Counted from the stretch's first letter, positions 34,031 to 42,128 are shown. The stretch: DNA of 56,140 bases from an uncultured Anaerovibrio sp. (GCA_934203205.1 CAKPYV010000014.1:1-56140); one strand, 5' to 3'. A program made the numbers and translations. The notes: generated by a model from the letters alone, not told the origin.

Positions 34031-35410
34031 CTACTGCAGCAGGGACAGTACATTGGAGCTTTGCTGATTGGATTGAGCCAGCATGGATTGAGCTGCCTGA
34101 GTAAGGAGGCTTTCCCTGGTGTAGGAGGTCATTTCCTTGGCCATATCCGCATCCCGGATTACGGATTCTGCTGACTGAATATTGGTACGGGCGGTAACAA
34201 TATTGTCAATGGTATAGCTAAGCCTGCTCTGAATGGCACCAATGGTGGTTTGCTGGTCCAGTGCCTTGGACAGGGCATTGTCCAGTACCTCAATAGCGGC
34301 ATTGGCGTTAGCTTGATTGGACAGGCTGACATAGGAGCCATCACTGCCTCGGAGAGCCAAAGCATGAGCCCGCATATCTGTCAGGCCTACCTTGATGGAT
34401 TGGTTGGCTTTACTGCCTATCTGAAGCACCATAGCATTATCTTCAGAGGCATTCTGTGCTCTGATAACTTCGTGGAATTGATTCAGCTTGGCATTGGTTG
34501 AGGTTTTGACCTTGCCATCCCGGTCGGTAATGGAAAAGGTAATGCCTCCTAGCTGGAAAGGTAGACCGGCTTCCTTTTCTTCTACATGAGGTGGCTTGTC
34601 ATTTAGGTTTTGTACTTCCATTGTTATGATAGTGGTTTTTTTGCCGCTAGGAGGCTTGATTTTATTGTCAAAGCCATCGTAGCCGTAATATTCTGTAGAA
34701 TCAATAAAGGAAAGACCTCCCTTGTAGCCATCTTTGGCAATATCATCCTGAAAGCCACCGGGAATATCGGTGAGAAGCTCTCCAAGGGTACGCTCACCTA
34801 CCTGATAGGTTTTGGTATAGGTTTTGCCATCCTGTACTAGAGAAATGGTAATATTGTCGGATTTCTGAATATTCAGGGATTCTCCTTGGGCATCCTTGAA
34901 ATCTATTAGTTTACGAGGATGTTGCAGATCAGGTTCCTCCAAATAATTATTGGCAAAGACTGTGGCGGTAGCTTTCACAGCATTGTTCTTGGAGCCGTCT
35001 ATTAGATATTTGCCATTGTAGGTTACATGGGCATTATCGTCAATCTGGTCAATCATCTGATTAAATTCTTTTTGGATAATCTGCCTATCTGCATCCGTAT
35101 TGGTGTCATTGGCGGCATTAATGGCTTTTTCCTTCATGGTGCGGATAATATCTACAGTAGAGCTGACAGCTCCCTCTGCCACCTTCATCATACTGGTGCC
35201 GTTCTGGGCATTTTGCTCCGCCTGGGACAGAGCACGAATCTGTACCCGCATACCTTCGGAAATGGCATAGCCAGAGGCATCATCTGCGGCTCCGTTGATT
35301 TTTAAGCCAGAGGCGATTTTCCCTAGCTGGGATTGAGTCTTTTTGGTATTAGCGGTAAGAATATTTTGGATTCTTAGGGAATCCATATTGTTTTTTATAT
35401 GCATGGACAC
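34031..35410 (-). CDS. fliC: Flagellin
   Basis: Flagellin is the filament subunit exported by the flagellar type III apparatus. The 459-residue protein has the conserved N-terminal D0/D1 helices (HIKNNMDSLRIQNILTAN, SGLKINGAADDASGYAIS) and C-terminal D1/D0 helices (IRDADMAKEMTSYTRE, SNVLSLLQ). Between them lies a variable central domain of about 220 residues. The GTG at 35410 has AAAGGAGG eight bases upstream and is preferred over an ATG two codons in. No other flagellar gene lies in the window, and no sigma-28 promoter is visible in the 47-base gap upstream. Confidence 0.95.
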   Translation of the reverse strand: MSMHIKNNMDSLRIQNILTANTKKTQSQLGKIASGLKINGAADDASGYAISEGMRVQIRALSQAEQNAQNGTSMMKVAEGAVSSTVDIIRTMKEKAINAANDTNTDADRQIIQKEFNQMIDQIDDNAHVTYNGKYLIDGSKNNAVKATATVFANNYLEEPDLQHPRKLIDFKDAQGESLNIQKSDNITISLVQDGKTYTKTYQVGERTLGELLTDIPGGFQDDIAKDGYKGGLSFIDSTEYYGYDGFDNKIKPPSGKKTTIITMEVQNLNDKPPHVEEKEAGLPFQLGGITFSITDRDGKVKTSTNAKLNQFHEVIRAQNASEDNAMVLQIGSKANQSIKVGLTDMRAHALALRGSDGSYVSLSNQANANAAIEVLDNALSKALDQQTTIGAIQSRLSYTIDNIVTARTNIQSAESVIRDADMAKEMTSYTRESLLTQAAQSMLAQSNQQSSNVLSLLQ

Positions 35411-35457
35411 AATAATGGCCTCCTTTGGTAGGTCATCTTGGTAAATTCATCTCTTAG

Positions 35458-36459
35458 TTAGTGGGGATGCTGGTCGGCAGGGAAGTTGATTCCAGCTTGT
35501 TTACGGGCTTTTTCTGCGGCTTCTGCCACCTGTAGAGAAATATTTATATACAAATCCCTGCCGGCAAAATCCTTGTTAGCCAGCATGGCGGCAAAAGCCG
35601 CAAATTCATGGCTAAGGCGATGAGGATATTGGTTCAGGGCATATTCTTGAATGTTGTCCTCTCTGCGAATTTGGCAGGTGATTTTCTCTAGCTGATTGGG
35701 TGCGGTTTCCACCTTTAGCCAGCCCCTTTCGCCTTGAATCAAGCAGGTGCTGGGACTGCCTGAGTCCTTGGCACCAATGGCCAGAGCCTGAAATTCAGGA
35801 TAGCTCATTAGCACTACCCCAGAGGTATCAATGCCGTTAAATCCCTTGCGAGCCTGATAAACAAGGCTATTGGGGGCACCAAAGAGGCCAATAATCAAAT
35901 TCAGATTATAAATGTTTATATCGTACAAAGCTCCGCCGGAAAGCTGGGGATCAAAGGCTGGCAGTACTATACCAGCTAGATATTTGTCATAGCGGCTGGA
36001 ATATTGAGAATAATTGGCCTGTACCATGCGGATAGGCCCAAGCTTTGGCAGCAGCTCCTGCAGCTTGCGGAAATTTGGCATATGAAGCATGGAAACCGCC
36101 TCCCAGAGAAACAGGTTCTTTTCCTTGGCCAGCTGAACCAGCTCTTGCACCTCTCTAAGATTAGAGCCAAAAGGCTTTTCTACAATAACATTATGTCCAG
36201 CCAGCAAGGCTTTTTGGGCGTACTCATAATGAGCGCTGTTTACCAGAGCAATATATGCTGTGTCTATATCTGCCTGCTGAAGAAAGGCTTCATAATCAGT
36301 ATAGACCTGAGAGATATTATTCTTCTGTGCCAAAGCCTGTCCCTTGGACTCACTGTGGGGACGTACCCAGATAGCCTGTATCTCTATGGTGTTAATAGGC
36401 TTTAGGGCTATTAACACATCCTTGACAATGCCACCAGAACCAACAATGCCTAGTTTCAT
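35458..36459 (-). CDS. Gfo/Idh/MocA family oxidoreductase
   Basis: The 333-residue protein has an N-terminal Rossmann fold (KLGIVGSGGIVKDVL at residues 2-16) and EKPFGSNLREVQEL near residue 95, the hallmark of the family. The C-terminal half-barrel contains SQYSSRYDKYL. Members oxidise or reduce sugars and related compounds with NAD(P); the substrate cannot be predicted. ATG 36459 has AAAGGA eight bases upstream. It is upstream of flagellin on the same strand and may be co-transcribed, which could hint at glycan modification, but that is weak. Confidence 0.88.
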   Translation of the reverse strand: MKLGIVGSGGIVKDVLIALKPINTIEIQAIWVRPHSESKGQALAQKNNISQVYTDYEAFLQQADIDTAYIALVNSAHYEYAQKALLAGHNVIVEKPFGSNLREVQELVQLAKEKNLFLWEAVSMLHMPNFRKLQELLPKLGPIRMVQANYSQYSSRYDKYLAGIVLPAFDPQLSGGALYDINIYNLNLIIGLFGAPNSLVYQARKGFNGIDTSGVVLMSYPEFQALAIGAKDSGSPSTCLIQGERGWLKVETAPNQLEKITCQIRREDNIQEYALNQYPHRLSHEFAAFAAMLANKDFAGRDLYINISLQVAEAAEKARKQAGINFPADQHPH

Positions 36460-36552
36460 ATCTATCATCCTTTGCAATGGGAGAGTCGTTAACCTCTGTT
36501 ATTTAAGAAAAATATTGACTTATTTTGAATGTAGATAAAATTACACAGCACT

Positions 36553-36561
36553 ATAATATCA
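36553..36561 (-). promoter_or_regulatory. Extended -10 element for the oxidoreductase gene
   Basis: Read on the minus strand, TGATATTAT (36561-36553) matches an extended -10. No convincing -35 is visible. It lies about 94 bases before the oxidoreductase start. Confidence 0.35.
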
Positions 36562-36606
36562 TAGAAATCTGAAAAAATTTGGATAGAAGAGAAATTTTAC
36601 CTTTGC

Positions 36607-36664
36607 AAAAAAATCCCTGCATACTCCGATTACCTGAAAAGCTAGGTTAATCAGTATGCAGGGA
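36607..36664 (-). terminator. Terminator of the ArsD-like gene
   Basis: Arms 36614-36625 and 36653-36664 form a perfect twelve-base stem, extended inside by a second imperfect pairing. On the minus strand it is followed by seven T (36613-36607), so it ends the leftward ArsD-like transcript. Confidence 0.85.
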
Positions 36665-36681
36665 CAGTTTTTCTAAAAGTT

Positions 36682-37008
36682 TTATTTCATAAGTTCTGCC
36701 ATATTTGGTACTTCCAAATATTTGGCAATCTCATCGTTAGTAGGGTACTTGCCCTCCATGACAATTTCCCCGTCCAGTAGAATCAAAGGAAGTGCATTAG
36801 CTCCTTTTTCTCTTACAAAATTAACAACCTTTTCATTCTCCATGAACTTCTGACGATCATCTGGCTGAACATATCTATTAATGTCATACAGGTTAGTCTG
36901 CAAAACCTTGACAACCTTATCAATACGAACGATTTCCTGGTCTGCACTCAAACCGCACATACCATCAGCTGCACAAAGTTCTGGCTCAAAGATTTCCAAC
37001 TTTTTCAT
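36682..37008 (-). CDS. ArsD-like thioredoxin-fold protein
   Basis: The 108-residue protein resembles ArsD, the arsenite metallochaperone: KKLEIFEPELC at the start, VVNFVREKGANALPLILLDGEIVMEGKYPTN at the end. Classic ArsD has adjacent Cys12-Cys13 plus Cys18; here Cys12 and Cys18 remain but residue 13 is Ala, and no C-terminal Cys pairs exist. No arsA, arsB or arsR is nearby. Instead it sits beside AhpC-system genes with its own promoter. It may be a redox or metal protein rather than an arsenic chaperone. Confidence 0.75.
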   Translation of the reverse strand: MKKLEIFEPELCAADGMCGLSADQEIVRIDKVVKVLQTNLYDINRYVQPDDRQKFMENEKVVNFVREKGANALPLILLDGEIVMEGKYPTNDEIAKYLEVPNMAELMK

Positions 37009-37067
37009 AAATAATAACCCCTTTCAGAAAACATATAAACCCCTAATTAATGATTTTCTCTAATCTT

Positions 37068-37095
37068 ATTGTACACAATTCAGAATAAATGTCAA
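37068..37095 (-). promoter_or_regulatory. Promoter of the ArsD-like gene (minus strand)
   Basis: On the minus strand, a perfect TTGACA (37095-37090), 16-base spacer and TACAAT (37073-37068) lie 60 bases before the start codon. The gene can therefore be expressed apart from the ahpC operon. Confidence 0.7.
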
Positions 37096-37132
37096 GAAAA
37101 AATGAATATCCTTTAGTAAAAGATATTATAAA

Positions 37133-37753
37133 CTAATTTTTATCTAATAATTCTACTAAAAGCTCTCCAATTTCCTTTTTGCCATAGATAAATTTCCGTT
37201 CCCGTTCCTCGTTTATAATACAGCAGGGAACACCTTTTAAATTGTATTTATCCTTTAGATCAGTGAAATGTGCATAGTCAAAAATTTCTACACTGATATT
37301 ATCATTGAGGGAGGCCATTCGCTGCATGGCCTGTACCACCACTGGACAATTATGGCAGGACAAGGTAACAATAATTTTGACAGTTTTTTTAGAGGTAATA
37401 GTTTTGGATTTTTTCTCCGCTTCAGCATCAATTACCTTGCCTGGTCCAGCGGTATTGTAGATAGCTGCAATAAAGGAGTTAAACTCCTGACCGTTTGGCA
37501 ATGCGTGATAGATAATGCCTGTTGCTCTGCCATCATGGAAAAAAAGTTCCATCCCTGGAATATCCGCTGTTTCCTCTAAGGTGACTGCAATCTTATCTGT
37601 TAAGGCAGATAATTCCGAAGAAAACTTTTGCAAATCTTTTCCTAAATCACTTTGGTCATAGCGGGTCACAATCCCTACGGGATGTTCAAATCTGGCAAAA
37701 ACCTGTGCCAGCTGGGGATGGAAGGACTGGGGGATAAAGCTTTCTCCAATCAT
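37133..37753 (-). CDS. AhpF N-terminal-domain-only thiol reductase
   Basis: The 206-residue protein matches the tandem thioredoxin-fold N-terminal domain of AhpF, which hands electrons to AhpC. The first half is the inactive fold (GMELFFHDGRATGIIYHALPNG); the second carries the active CxxC in LSCHNCP (about residues 128-133) and the cis-Pro loop KGVPCCI. The FAD and NADH domains of AhpF are absent, so an outside reductase such as thioredoxin reductase must feed it. ATG 37753 has GAGGTG upstream. It follows ahpC by 18 bases and is surely co-transcribed. Confidence 0.88.
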   Translation of the reverse strand: MIGESFIPQSFHPQLAQVFARFEHPVGIVTRYDQSDLGKDLQKFSSELSALTDKIAVTLEETADIPGMELFFHDGRATGIIYHALPNGQEFNSFIAAIYNTAGPGKVIDAEAEKKSKTITSKKTVKIIVTLSCHNCPVVVQAMQRMASLNDNISVEIFDYAHFTDLKDKYNLKGVPCCIINEERERKFIYGKKEIGELLVELLDKN

Positions 37754-37771
37754 AAAATCACCTCGCAATCA

Positions 37772-38353
37772 TTACAACAAGCCAACCAAATCAATACTAG
37801 GCTTCAGTGTTTCATCTCCTGGCTGCCATTTCGCAGGACAGACCTCATCTCCATGCTTTGCAACGAACTGCAAAGCCTCGACCTTGCGCAGCAGCTCGTC
37901 AGCATTACGTCCTACATTGCCAGCATTTACCTCATATGCGGCAATCCTGCCCTTAGGGTTGATGATGAATGTACCCCGTTCTGCCATGCCATCGGCTTCA
38001 ATATATACACCCAGATCTCTGGCCAAAGCAGCCGTAGGGTCAGCCAACATAGGATAAGTAATCCTGCCTACTTTAGGGGAATTCTCATGCCATGCCTTGT
38101 GGACAAAATGAGTATCACAGGAGACACTGTAAATTTCACAGCCAATGTTTTGAAATTTTTCATAAAGATTAGCTAAATCCTCTAATTCGGTAGGACATAT
38201 AAAAGTAAAATCAGCAGGATAGAAAAATAATACTGACCATTTGTCTAGCAAATCAGCCTTGGTAATGGTTTTGAATTTGCCTTTCTCAGCTCCAGCAGCT
38301 TTGATAAAGGCCTGTGCGGAAAAATCTGCAATTTCTTTGTTTATTAGTGACAT
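37772..38353 (-). CDS. ahpC: Alkyl hydroperoxide peroxiredoxin AhpC
   Basis: AhpC reduces hydrogen peroxide and organic hydroperoxides. The 193-residue typical 2-Cys peroxiredoxin has the peroxidatic Cys in FTFICPTE (about residue 47) and the resolving Cys in GDEVCPA near the C-terminus. ATG 38353 follows GGAGGT; two upstream in-frame Met codons are less well placed. It forms an operon with the AhpF N-domain gene. For an anaerobe this is a main peroxide defence. Confidence 0.96.
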   Translation of the reverse strand: MSLINKEIADFSAQAFIKAAGAEKGKFKTITKADLLDKWSVLFFYPADFTFICPTELEDLANLYEKFQNIGCEIYSVSCDTHFVHKAWHENSPKVGRITYPMLADPTAALARDLGVYIEADGMAERGTFIINPKGRIAAYEVNAGNVGRNADELLRKVEALQFVAKHGDEVCPAKWQPGDETLKPSIDLVGLL

Positions 38354-38406
38354 AATCATACCTCCGAGCAAATATATTTAGATTACATATTATCAAGGAA
38401 TAAAAT

Positions 38407-38420
38407 TTATCATTTGATAA
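38407..38420. promoter_or_regulatory. Palindrome in the ahpC/flavoprotein divergent region
   Basis: TTATCA-tt-TGATAA is a perfect 14-base inverted repeat in the 218-base divergent region between ahpC and the rubredoxin-domain gene. AT-rich inverted repeats of this sort bind Fur-family regulators such as PerR, but it does not match the PerR consensus well. A further TTATCA half site lies about 20 bases to its left. It is a candidate operator for one or both genes. Confidence 0.35.
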
Positions 38421-38571
38421 TACTTCCCATATTCATATATTCTTCACAAAATACTAAAATCCTGCTTTGAGGGGAAAATTATGAGGGAATCAAAAAACTA
38501 AAAGAGGATTTTTGATATTTGTGTAGAATAATTATTATTAAGAAAATAATTTTATTTTAGGAGGGGTTACT

Positions 38572-39189
38572 ATGGATAATCAGGCACTGTTTAAACTTAG
38601 CTATGGTCTTTTTGTCTTGACAGCAAGGGATGGCGAGAAGGACAATGGTTGTATTATCAACACGGCTATTCAGGCGGCATCTACGCCTAATCAGTTGAGT
38701 ATATGTGTCAACAAGACAAGCCATACCCATGATATGATTGTCAAAACTGGAATTTTTACCGTATCGATTCTCAATCAAAAGGCTTCCTTTGATATCTTTA
38801 AACGTTTTGGTTTTGCCAGTGGCAGGGATGTTGATAAGTTTGCAGATTATGATGAATGTAAGCGTGGCGAAAATCGTGTTTACTATATAACCGAGGATAC
38901 TAATGCCTATATCTCCGTAAAGGTGTCCAAAACTGAGGATTTGGGTTCTCATACTATGTTTGTGGGCGAGATTACCGATATGGAAATTCTCGGTGAGGAA
39001 CCATCTGTGACCTACGCATATTATTTCCAGCATATTAAGCCAAAACCAGAAGCATCTGCTTCACCTTCAGGCAAGACAGTATGGCGTTGCAAGATCTGCG
39101 GCTATGAGTACGAAGGGGAGGAAATTCCTGAAGATTATATCTGTCCTATTTGCAAGCATCCCGCTTCTGATTTTGAGAAAGTTCTGTGA
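38572..39189 (+). CDS. Flavin reductase-like/rubredoxin fusion (high-molecular-weight rubredoxin)
   Basis: The 205-residue protein has an FMN-binding flavin reductase-like domain (about 1-150; GCIINTAIQAAS, FTVSILNQKASF) and a C-terminal rubredoxin (about 163-205) with iron ligands CKIC and CPIC. Such fusions carry electrons to oxygen- and peroxide-reducing enzymes (flavodiiron proteins, rubrerythrin) in anaerobes. Divergent placement from ahpC supports a shared oxidative-stress role. The ATG has AGGAGGGG upstream. A TTGATA (38512-38517) is a possible -35. Confidence 0.9.
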   Translation: MDNQALFKLSYGLFVLTARDGEKDNGCIINTAIQAASTPNQLSICVNKTSHTHDMIVKTGIFTVSILNQKASFDIFKRFGFASGRDVDKFADYDECKRGENRVYYITEDTNAYISVKVSKTEDLGSHTMFVGEITDMEILGEEPSVTYAYYFQHIKPKPEASASPSGKTVWRCKICGYEYEGEEIPEDYICPICKHPASDFEKVL

Positions 39190-39199
39190 TATTTAGATG

Positions 39200-39236
39200 G
39201 CCTTGCACATCATATGATGGGCGAGGCTGTCTTTTT
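39200..39236 (+). terminator. Terminator after the rubredoxin-domain gene
   Basis: Outer arms GCCTTGC (39200-39206) and GCGAGGC (39221-39227) pair with one G-T pair around an inner CATCATATGATG palindrome, followed by TGTCTTTTT. It ends the transcript 11 bases after the stop codon. Confidence 0.7.
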
Positions 39237-39450
39237 GCATTTTTTTATGAGATTTTTAGTAAGGATGAATAATTTGGTGTAATAAGATTCAGTTAAAAAA
39301 GGCAAGGGGGAGTTGCCGGGACTGTGGCTAAATTATTGTAAGTTTGATTTTTTTCTGCTAGAATTTTTGCTTAGGAGGAAAGATAAGTAACTGATTGTAT
39401 ATATAAAAGTGCATATTAGTGATATAATGTGTTTATGGATGAGTTTAGAC

Positions 39451-39799
39451 ATGAATACATTAAATATCACTAATTACAAGCCAAAAAAGTTTGCTAAATT
39501 GCTCAACGTTTCAGTAAAACACTACAACGCTGGGATAGAGAAAAAACTCTTATAGCAAATAGAAGCCCGACTAATCGAAAATATTATACTTACGACCAAT
39601 ATTTGCAATTTAAGGGAATAGGATTCGTGATTATGGCAGTGGATTAAACTATAATCGCAAGAAATGGAATCAGCTTCTTGTTGAAGTCATGGAAAACAAG
39701 ACAAAAATGATATTGGTTTGATTGCGTAAATATAAAAAGCAGATAGAAAGGGATGAGACTGTTGCTAAAGGCATTCAAGACGGAGATAGCACCAAGTAA
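39451..39799 (+). pseudogene. tnpA: IS607-family serine recombinase tnpA, frameshifted and internally deleted
   Basis: The ATG at 39451 starts a MerR-like helix-turn-helix domain (NYKPKKFAKLLNVSVK). A missing A near 39514 shifts the frame; the next frame continues TLQRWDREKTLIANRSPTNRKYY. After about 39625 comes RDYGSGLNYNRKKWNQLL, a piece from the middle of the catalytic domain, then a stop at 39719. LRKYKKQIERDETVAKGIQ, the usual C-terminus, ends at 39799. So the part with the catalytic Ser is deleted, and a second deletion precedes the C-terminus. The enzyme must be dead. Confidence 0.85.
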
Positions 39800-40961
39800 A
39801 GAGCAGAATAAAAAAATCATTCGCTCAATCGGCATAGCTAGATTTCTATATAATCAATACATTGCCTATAATAAAAAACTATACAAAATGTATCAGCGTG
39901 GCCTGTTAGATAGCCGACAAAAGCATTTTGTAACTGCTAAAGACTTTGACAAATATGTAAATCATAATCTAAAGATAAAACTGCCGTGGATAGATGAGTG
40001 TGGTTCTAAGGCTCGTAAAAAAGCGTTAGTAAATGCCGAAATTGCTTTTAAGAGATTTTTCGATGGTCTGGCAGGCTTTCCACGATTCAAGAAGAAATCC
40101 AATCAAGATATGAAGCTATATTTTCCCAAGAATAACAAAGGTGATTGGAGGATATGGCGTCATAAATTGATGATACCTACACTGAAGCAGGTAAGGCTTA
40201 AAGAATCTGGCTATCTGCCTGTAGGTGCTAAAGTTATTAATGGTACAGTTTCCTGTAAAGCTGGCAGGTTTTATGTTTCTGTTGTGATTGATATTGATGA
40301 AAAATCTAAATACAACAAGGATTTAGAAGCATCTTATCATATCACAACCGATGGCATAGGAATAGATTTAGGTGTCAAAGATTTAGCAATAGTGAGTAAT
40401 GGTAATACATTTAAAAATATTAATAAGAGTTCAAAGGTCAAACGACTGGAGAAACGGCTTCGTAGAGAGCAGAGGCGACTTAGCCGTAAATATGAGTTTA
40501 GAAAAAAGAAAGGTGGTATAACTGCTACTGCCTCTGCAAATATAGACAAGCAAAAGCTAAAGGTACAGAAAATTCATCATCGTATAGACACAATCCGTGA
40601 GGATTATGAAAATAAAGTCCTCCATGAAATTGTGAAACAAAAACCACGTTTCATAACAATGGAAGATTTAAATGTAAAAGGTATGATGAAGAATAAACAT
40701 TTAGCAAAAGCCGTGGCAGCACAGAGGTTTAATTTAATATTGACTAAATTAAAACGTAAAGCCCAAATTATCGGTATAGAATTTAGAACGGTTGATAGAT
40801 TTTACCCAAGTTCTAAAACCTGTCATACTTGTGGACATACAAATAAAGGTCTGAAACTCAAAGACCGCATATATATTTGTCCTAAGTGCGGTTATACCAA
40901 AGATAGGGATTTTAACGCTGCACTTAATTTGCGAGATGCGAAAGAATATCGGGTAGTTTAA
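39753..40961 (+). CDS. tnpB: RNA-guided nuclease TnpB (IS607/IS605 type)
   Basis: TnpB is a transposon-encoded RuvC nuclease guided by an omega RNA from the element end. The 402-residue protein has the helix-turn-helix-like N-terminus (RFLYNQYIAYNKKLY) and RuvC-I GIGIDLGVKDLAI (Asp). RuvC-II is FITMEDLNVKGM (Glu), followed by a zinc finger CHTCGH...CPKCGY and RuvC-III DRDFNAALNL (Asp). All three acidic residues are present, so it could be active. The C-terminus is short. ATG 39753 overlaps the tnpA remnant; a TTG at 39762 has the better ribosome binding site spacing. Confidence 0.9.
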   Translation: MRLLLKAFKTEIAPSKEQNKKIIRSIGIARFLYNQYIAYNKKLYKMYQRGLLDSRQKHFVTAKDFDKYVNHNLKIKLPWIDECGSKARKKALVNAEIAFKRFFDGLAGFPRFKKKSNQDMKLYFPKNNKGDWRIWRHKLMIPTLKQVRLKESGYLPVGAKVINGTVSCKAGRFYVSVVIDIDEKSKYNKDLEASYHITTDGIGIDLGVKDLAIVSNGNTFKNINKSSKVKRLEKRLRREQRRLSRKYEFRKKKGGITATASANIDKQKLKVQKIHHRIDTIREDYENKVLHEIVKQKPRFITMEDLNVKGMMKNKHLAKAVAAQRFNLILTKLKRKAQIIGIEFRTVDRFYPSSKTCHTCGHTNKGLKLKDRIYICPKCGYTKDRDFNAALNLRDAKEYRVV

Positions 40962-41105
40962 CGACAAAAGTCTCGATATATGTACCGATGGCTAGTCGGG
41001 AACAGGCTTGCCTCCTTGTTTTAAACAAGGAGTGTATTGCTAACGCCTTTGGAGTGTACAAGAACTTGCGAGTAGTTGAAGTCTCATGACTTAACCAAAG
41101 CATGC
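40962..41105 (+). ncRNA. Candidate omega RNA (reRNA) scaffold at the IS right end
   Basis: Directly after tnpB come two hairpins: CTCCTTGTT paired with AACAAGGAG (about 41012-41032) and GTTGAAGTC-tcat-GACTTAAC (41075-41095). The AGTAGTTGAAGTC stretch resembles right ends of IS605/IS607 elements, where the omega RNA scaffold ends. The RNA probably begins inside the tnpB 3' end. The guide would be the 16-20 bases just past the element border, which I place near 41100. Border and transcript are inferred, not measured. Confidence 0.5.
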
Positions 41106-41196
41106 ACGATGAATAAGGAACTGCAAATCGTGAGATTGTGGCGAAACATCTAGTGTAGACATGTTTGTCTATATTTTTAGTAGCAGGTTGGTGTTT

Positions 41197-42060
41197 ATGA
41201 AAAATATAAAGGAAGTTTTGCAGGCAGGCCACCAGTGGATGGAAGCATATATGAAGTCTTTTTACTGTGAGGATAAGGATATTATGTTTGGTATTCAGAT
41301 GAAGGAAAAGCATACTGGCTATGTTACGACCAATGCCAGACAACTGGCTCTGCATTTGCAATTGTCTCCTCATGATGTGGATTTGGCAGAGCTGATAGGC
41401 TTACTCCATGATGTGGGCAGGTTTCGTCAGTGGCAATTATATAAGACCTTTGTGGATGCCAAATCTGAGGATCATGCAGATTTGGGAGTAAAGGTGATTC
41501 AGGAGCTGCCTTTTTATGATTTGCTGGGGCAGGAGGAAAAGGATTTGGTGCTTTTTGCTATCAAGAATCATAATAAAAAAGAAATAGCTCCAGCACCGGA
41601 TAAAAGGCATTTGCTCTTTGCCAAAATCATTCGGGATGCAGATAAACTTGATATTTTCCGGGTGTTGGCTCCCTATCTTACAGCTAATCCAGATGCCGAG
41701 GGCCAGTCTGCGGCTATTCGCAAATTTATGAAAGGGCCTAATGGAGATGCTACTGGGGAGATGGGGGTATTTGCTCCTGGGTTCTTGGAGAAATTTGTGC
41801 GAGGGGAGCAGGTGGATTATACCATGATTCGCACCAATGAAGATAGAAAGCTGGTGCGGTTGATGTGGGTATATGATGTGAACTATGCTTGGACCTTGCA
41901 ACGGATTCGAGATAAAGGATATATTGAGGCCATTATTGCAAATCTGCCAGATAGCGAGCTGCTGCGTCAAGGTGTGGAGAGGTTGCAGAAATATGTGGCA
42001 GCTAAATGTGCCAGTCCTGATATTGCACTATTAAATAAAAACCACTATAATTTAAGTTAG
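41197..42060 (+). CDS. HD-domain metal-dependent phosphohydrolase
   Basis: The 287-residue protein has the HD superfamily signature: His in MKEKHTGYV, the HD pair in LLHDVGRFRQW, a His cluster in KNHNKK and Asp in RDADKLD. Members hydrolyse nucleotides or phosphoesters; the substrate is unknown. I set the start at ATG 41197 because the residues before it show no family match, though the ribosome binding site is weak. A 16-base inverted repeat (TAGACA-N4-TGTCTA, 41156-41171) lies just upstream and may be an operator. The gene follows the IS right end by about 90 bases. Confidence 0.85.
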   Translation: MKNIKEVLQAGHQWMEAYMKSFYCEDKDIMFGIQMKEKHTGYVTTNARQLALHLQLSPHDVDLAELIGLLHDVGRFRQWQLYKTFVDAKSEDHADLGVKVIQELPFYDLLGQEEKDLVLFAIKNHNKKEIAPAPDKRHLLFAKIIRDADKLDIFRVLAPYLTANPDAEGQSAAIRKFMKGPNGDATGEMGVFAPGFLEKFVRGEQVDYTMIRTNEDRKLVRLMWVYDVNYAWTLQRIRDKGYIEAIIANLPDSELLRQGVERLQKYVAAKCASPDIALLNKNHYNLS

Positions 42061-42128
42061 TTTATATTATCTTTACCTTATATTATAACAAAAGCTTGCT
42101 GGCTTTTGTAAATGCGGAGGGGTTTTTT

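Larger units (their letters stand above)
39423..41105 (+). mobile_element. Decayed IS607-type insertion sequence
   Basis: The element comprises an extended -10 promoter (TATAAT 39423-39428), a ruined tnpA, an intact tnpB overlapping the tnpA 3' end as in complete IS607 elements, and a non-coding right end rich in hairpins. IS607 elements have no terminal inverted repeats, so exact ends cannot be read here. The boundaries given are approximate: the left end lies somewhere between 39240 and 39420, the right end near 41100. With no working recombinase it cannot move by itself. Confidence 0.75.

Noticed and set aside
36682..37008. Arsenic resistance operon
   Set aside because: Only an ArsD-like protein is present, with an altered cysteine site; no arsA, arsB, acr3, arsC or arsR nearby.
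39200..41105. CRISPR or Cas12-like locus suggested by the RuvC nuclease
   Set aside because: The protein is TnpB-sized, has a tnpA remnant upstream, and no repeat-spacer array is seen here or elsewhere in the window.
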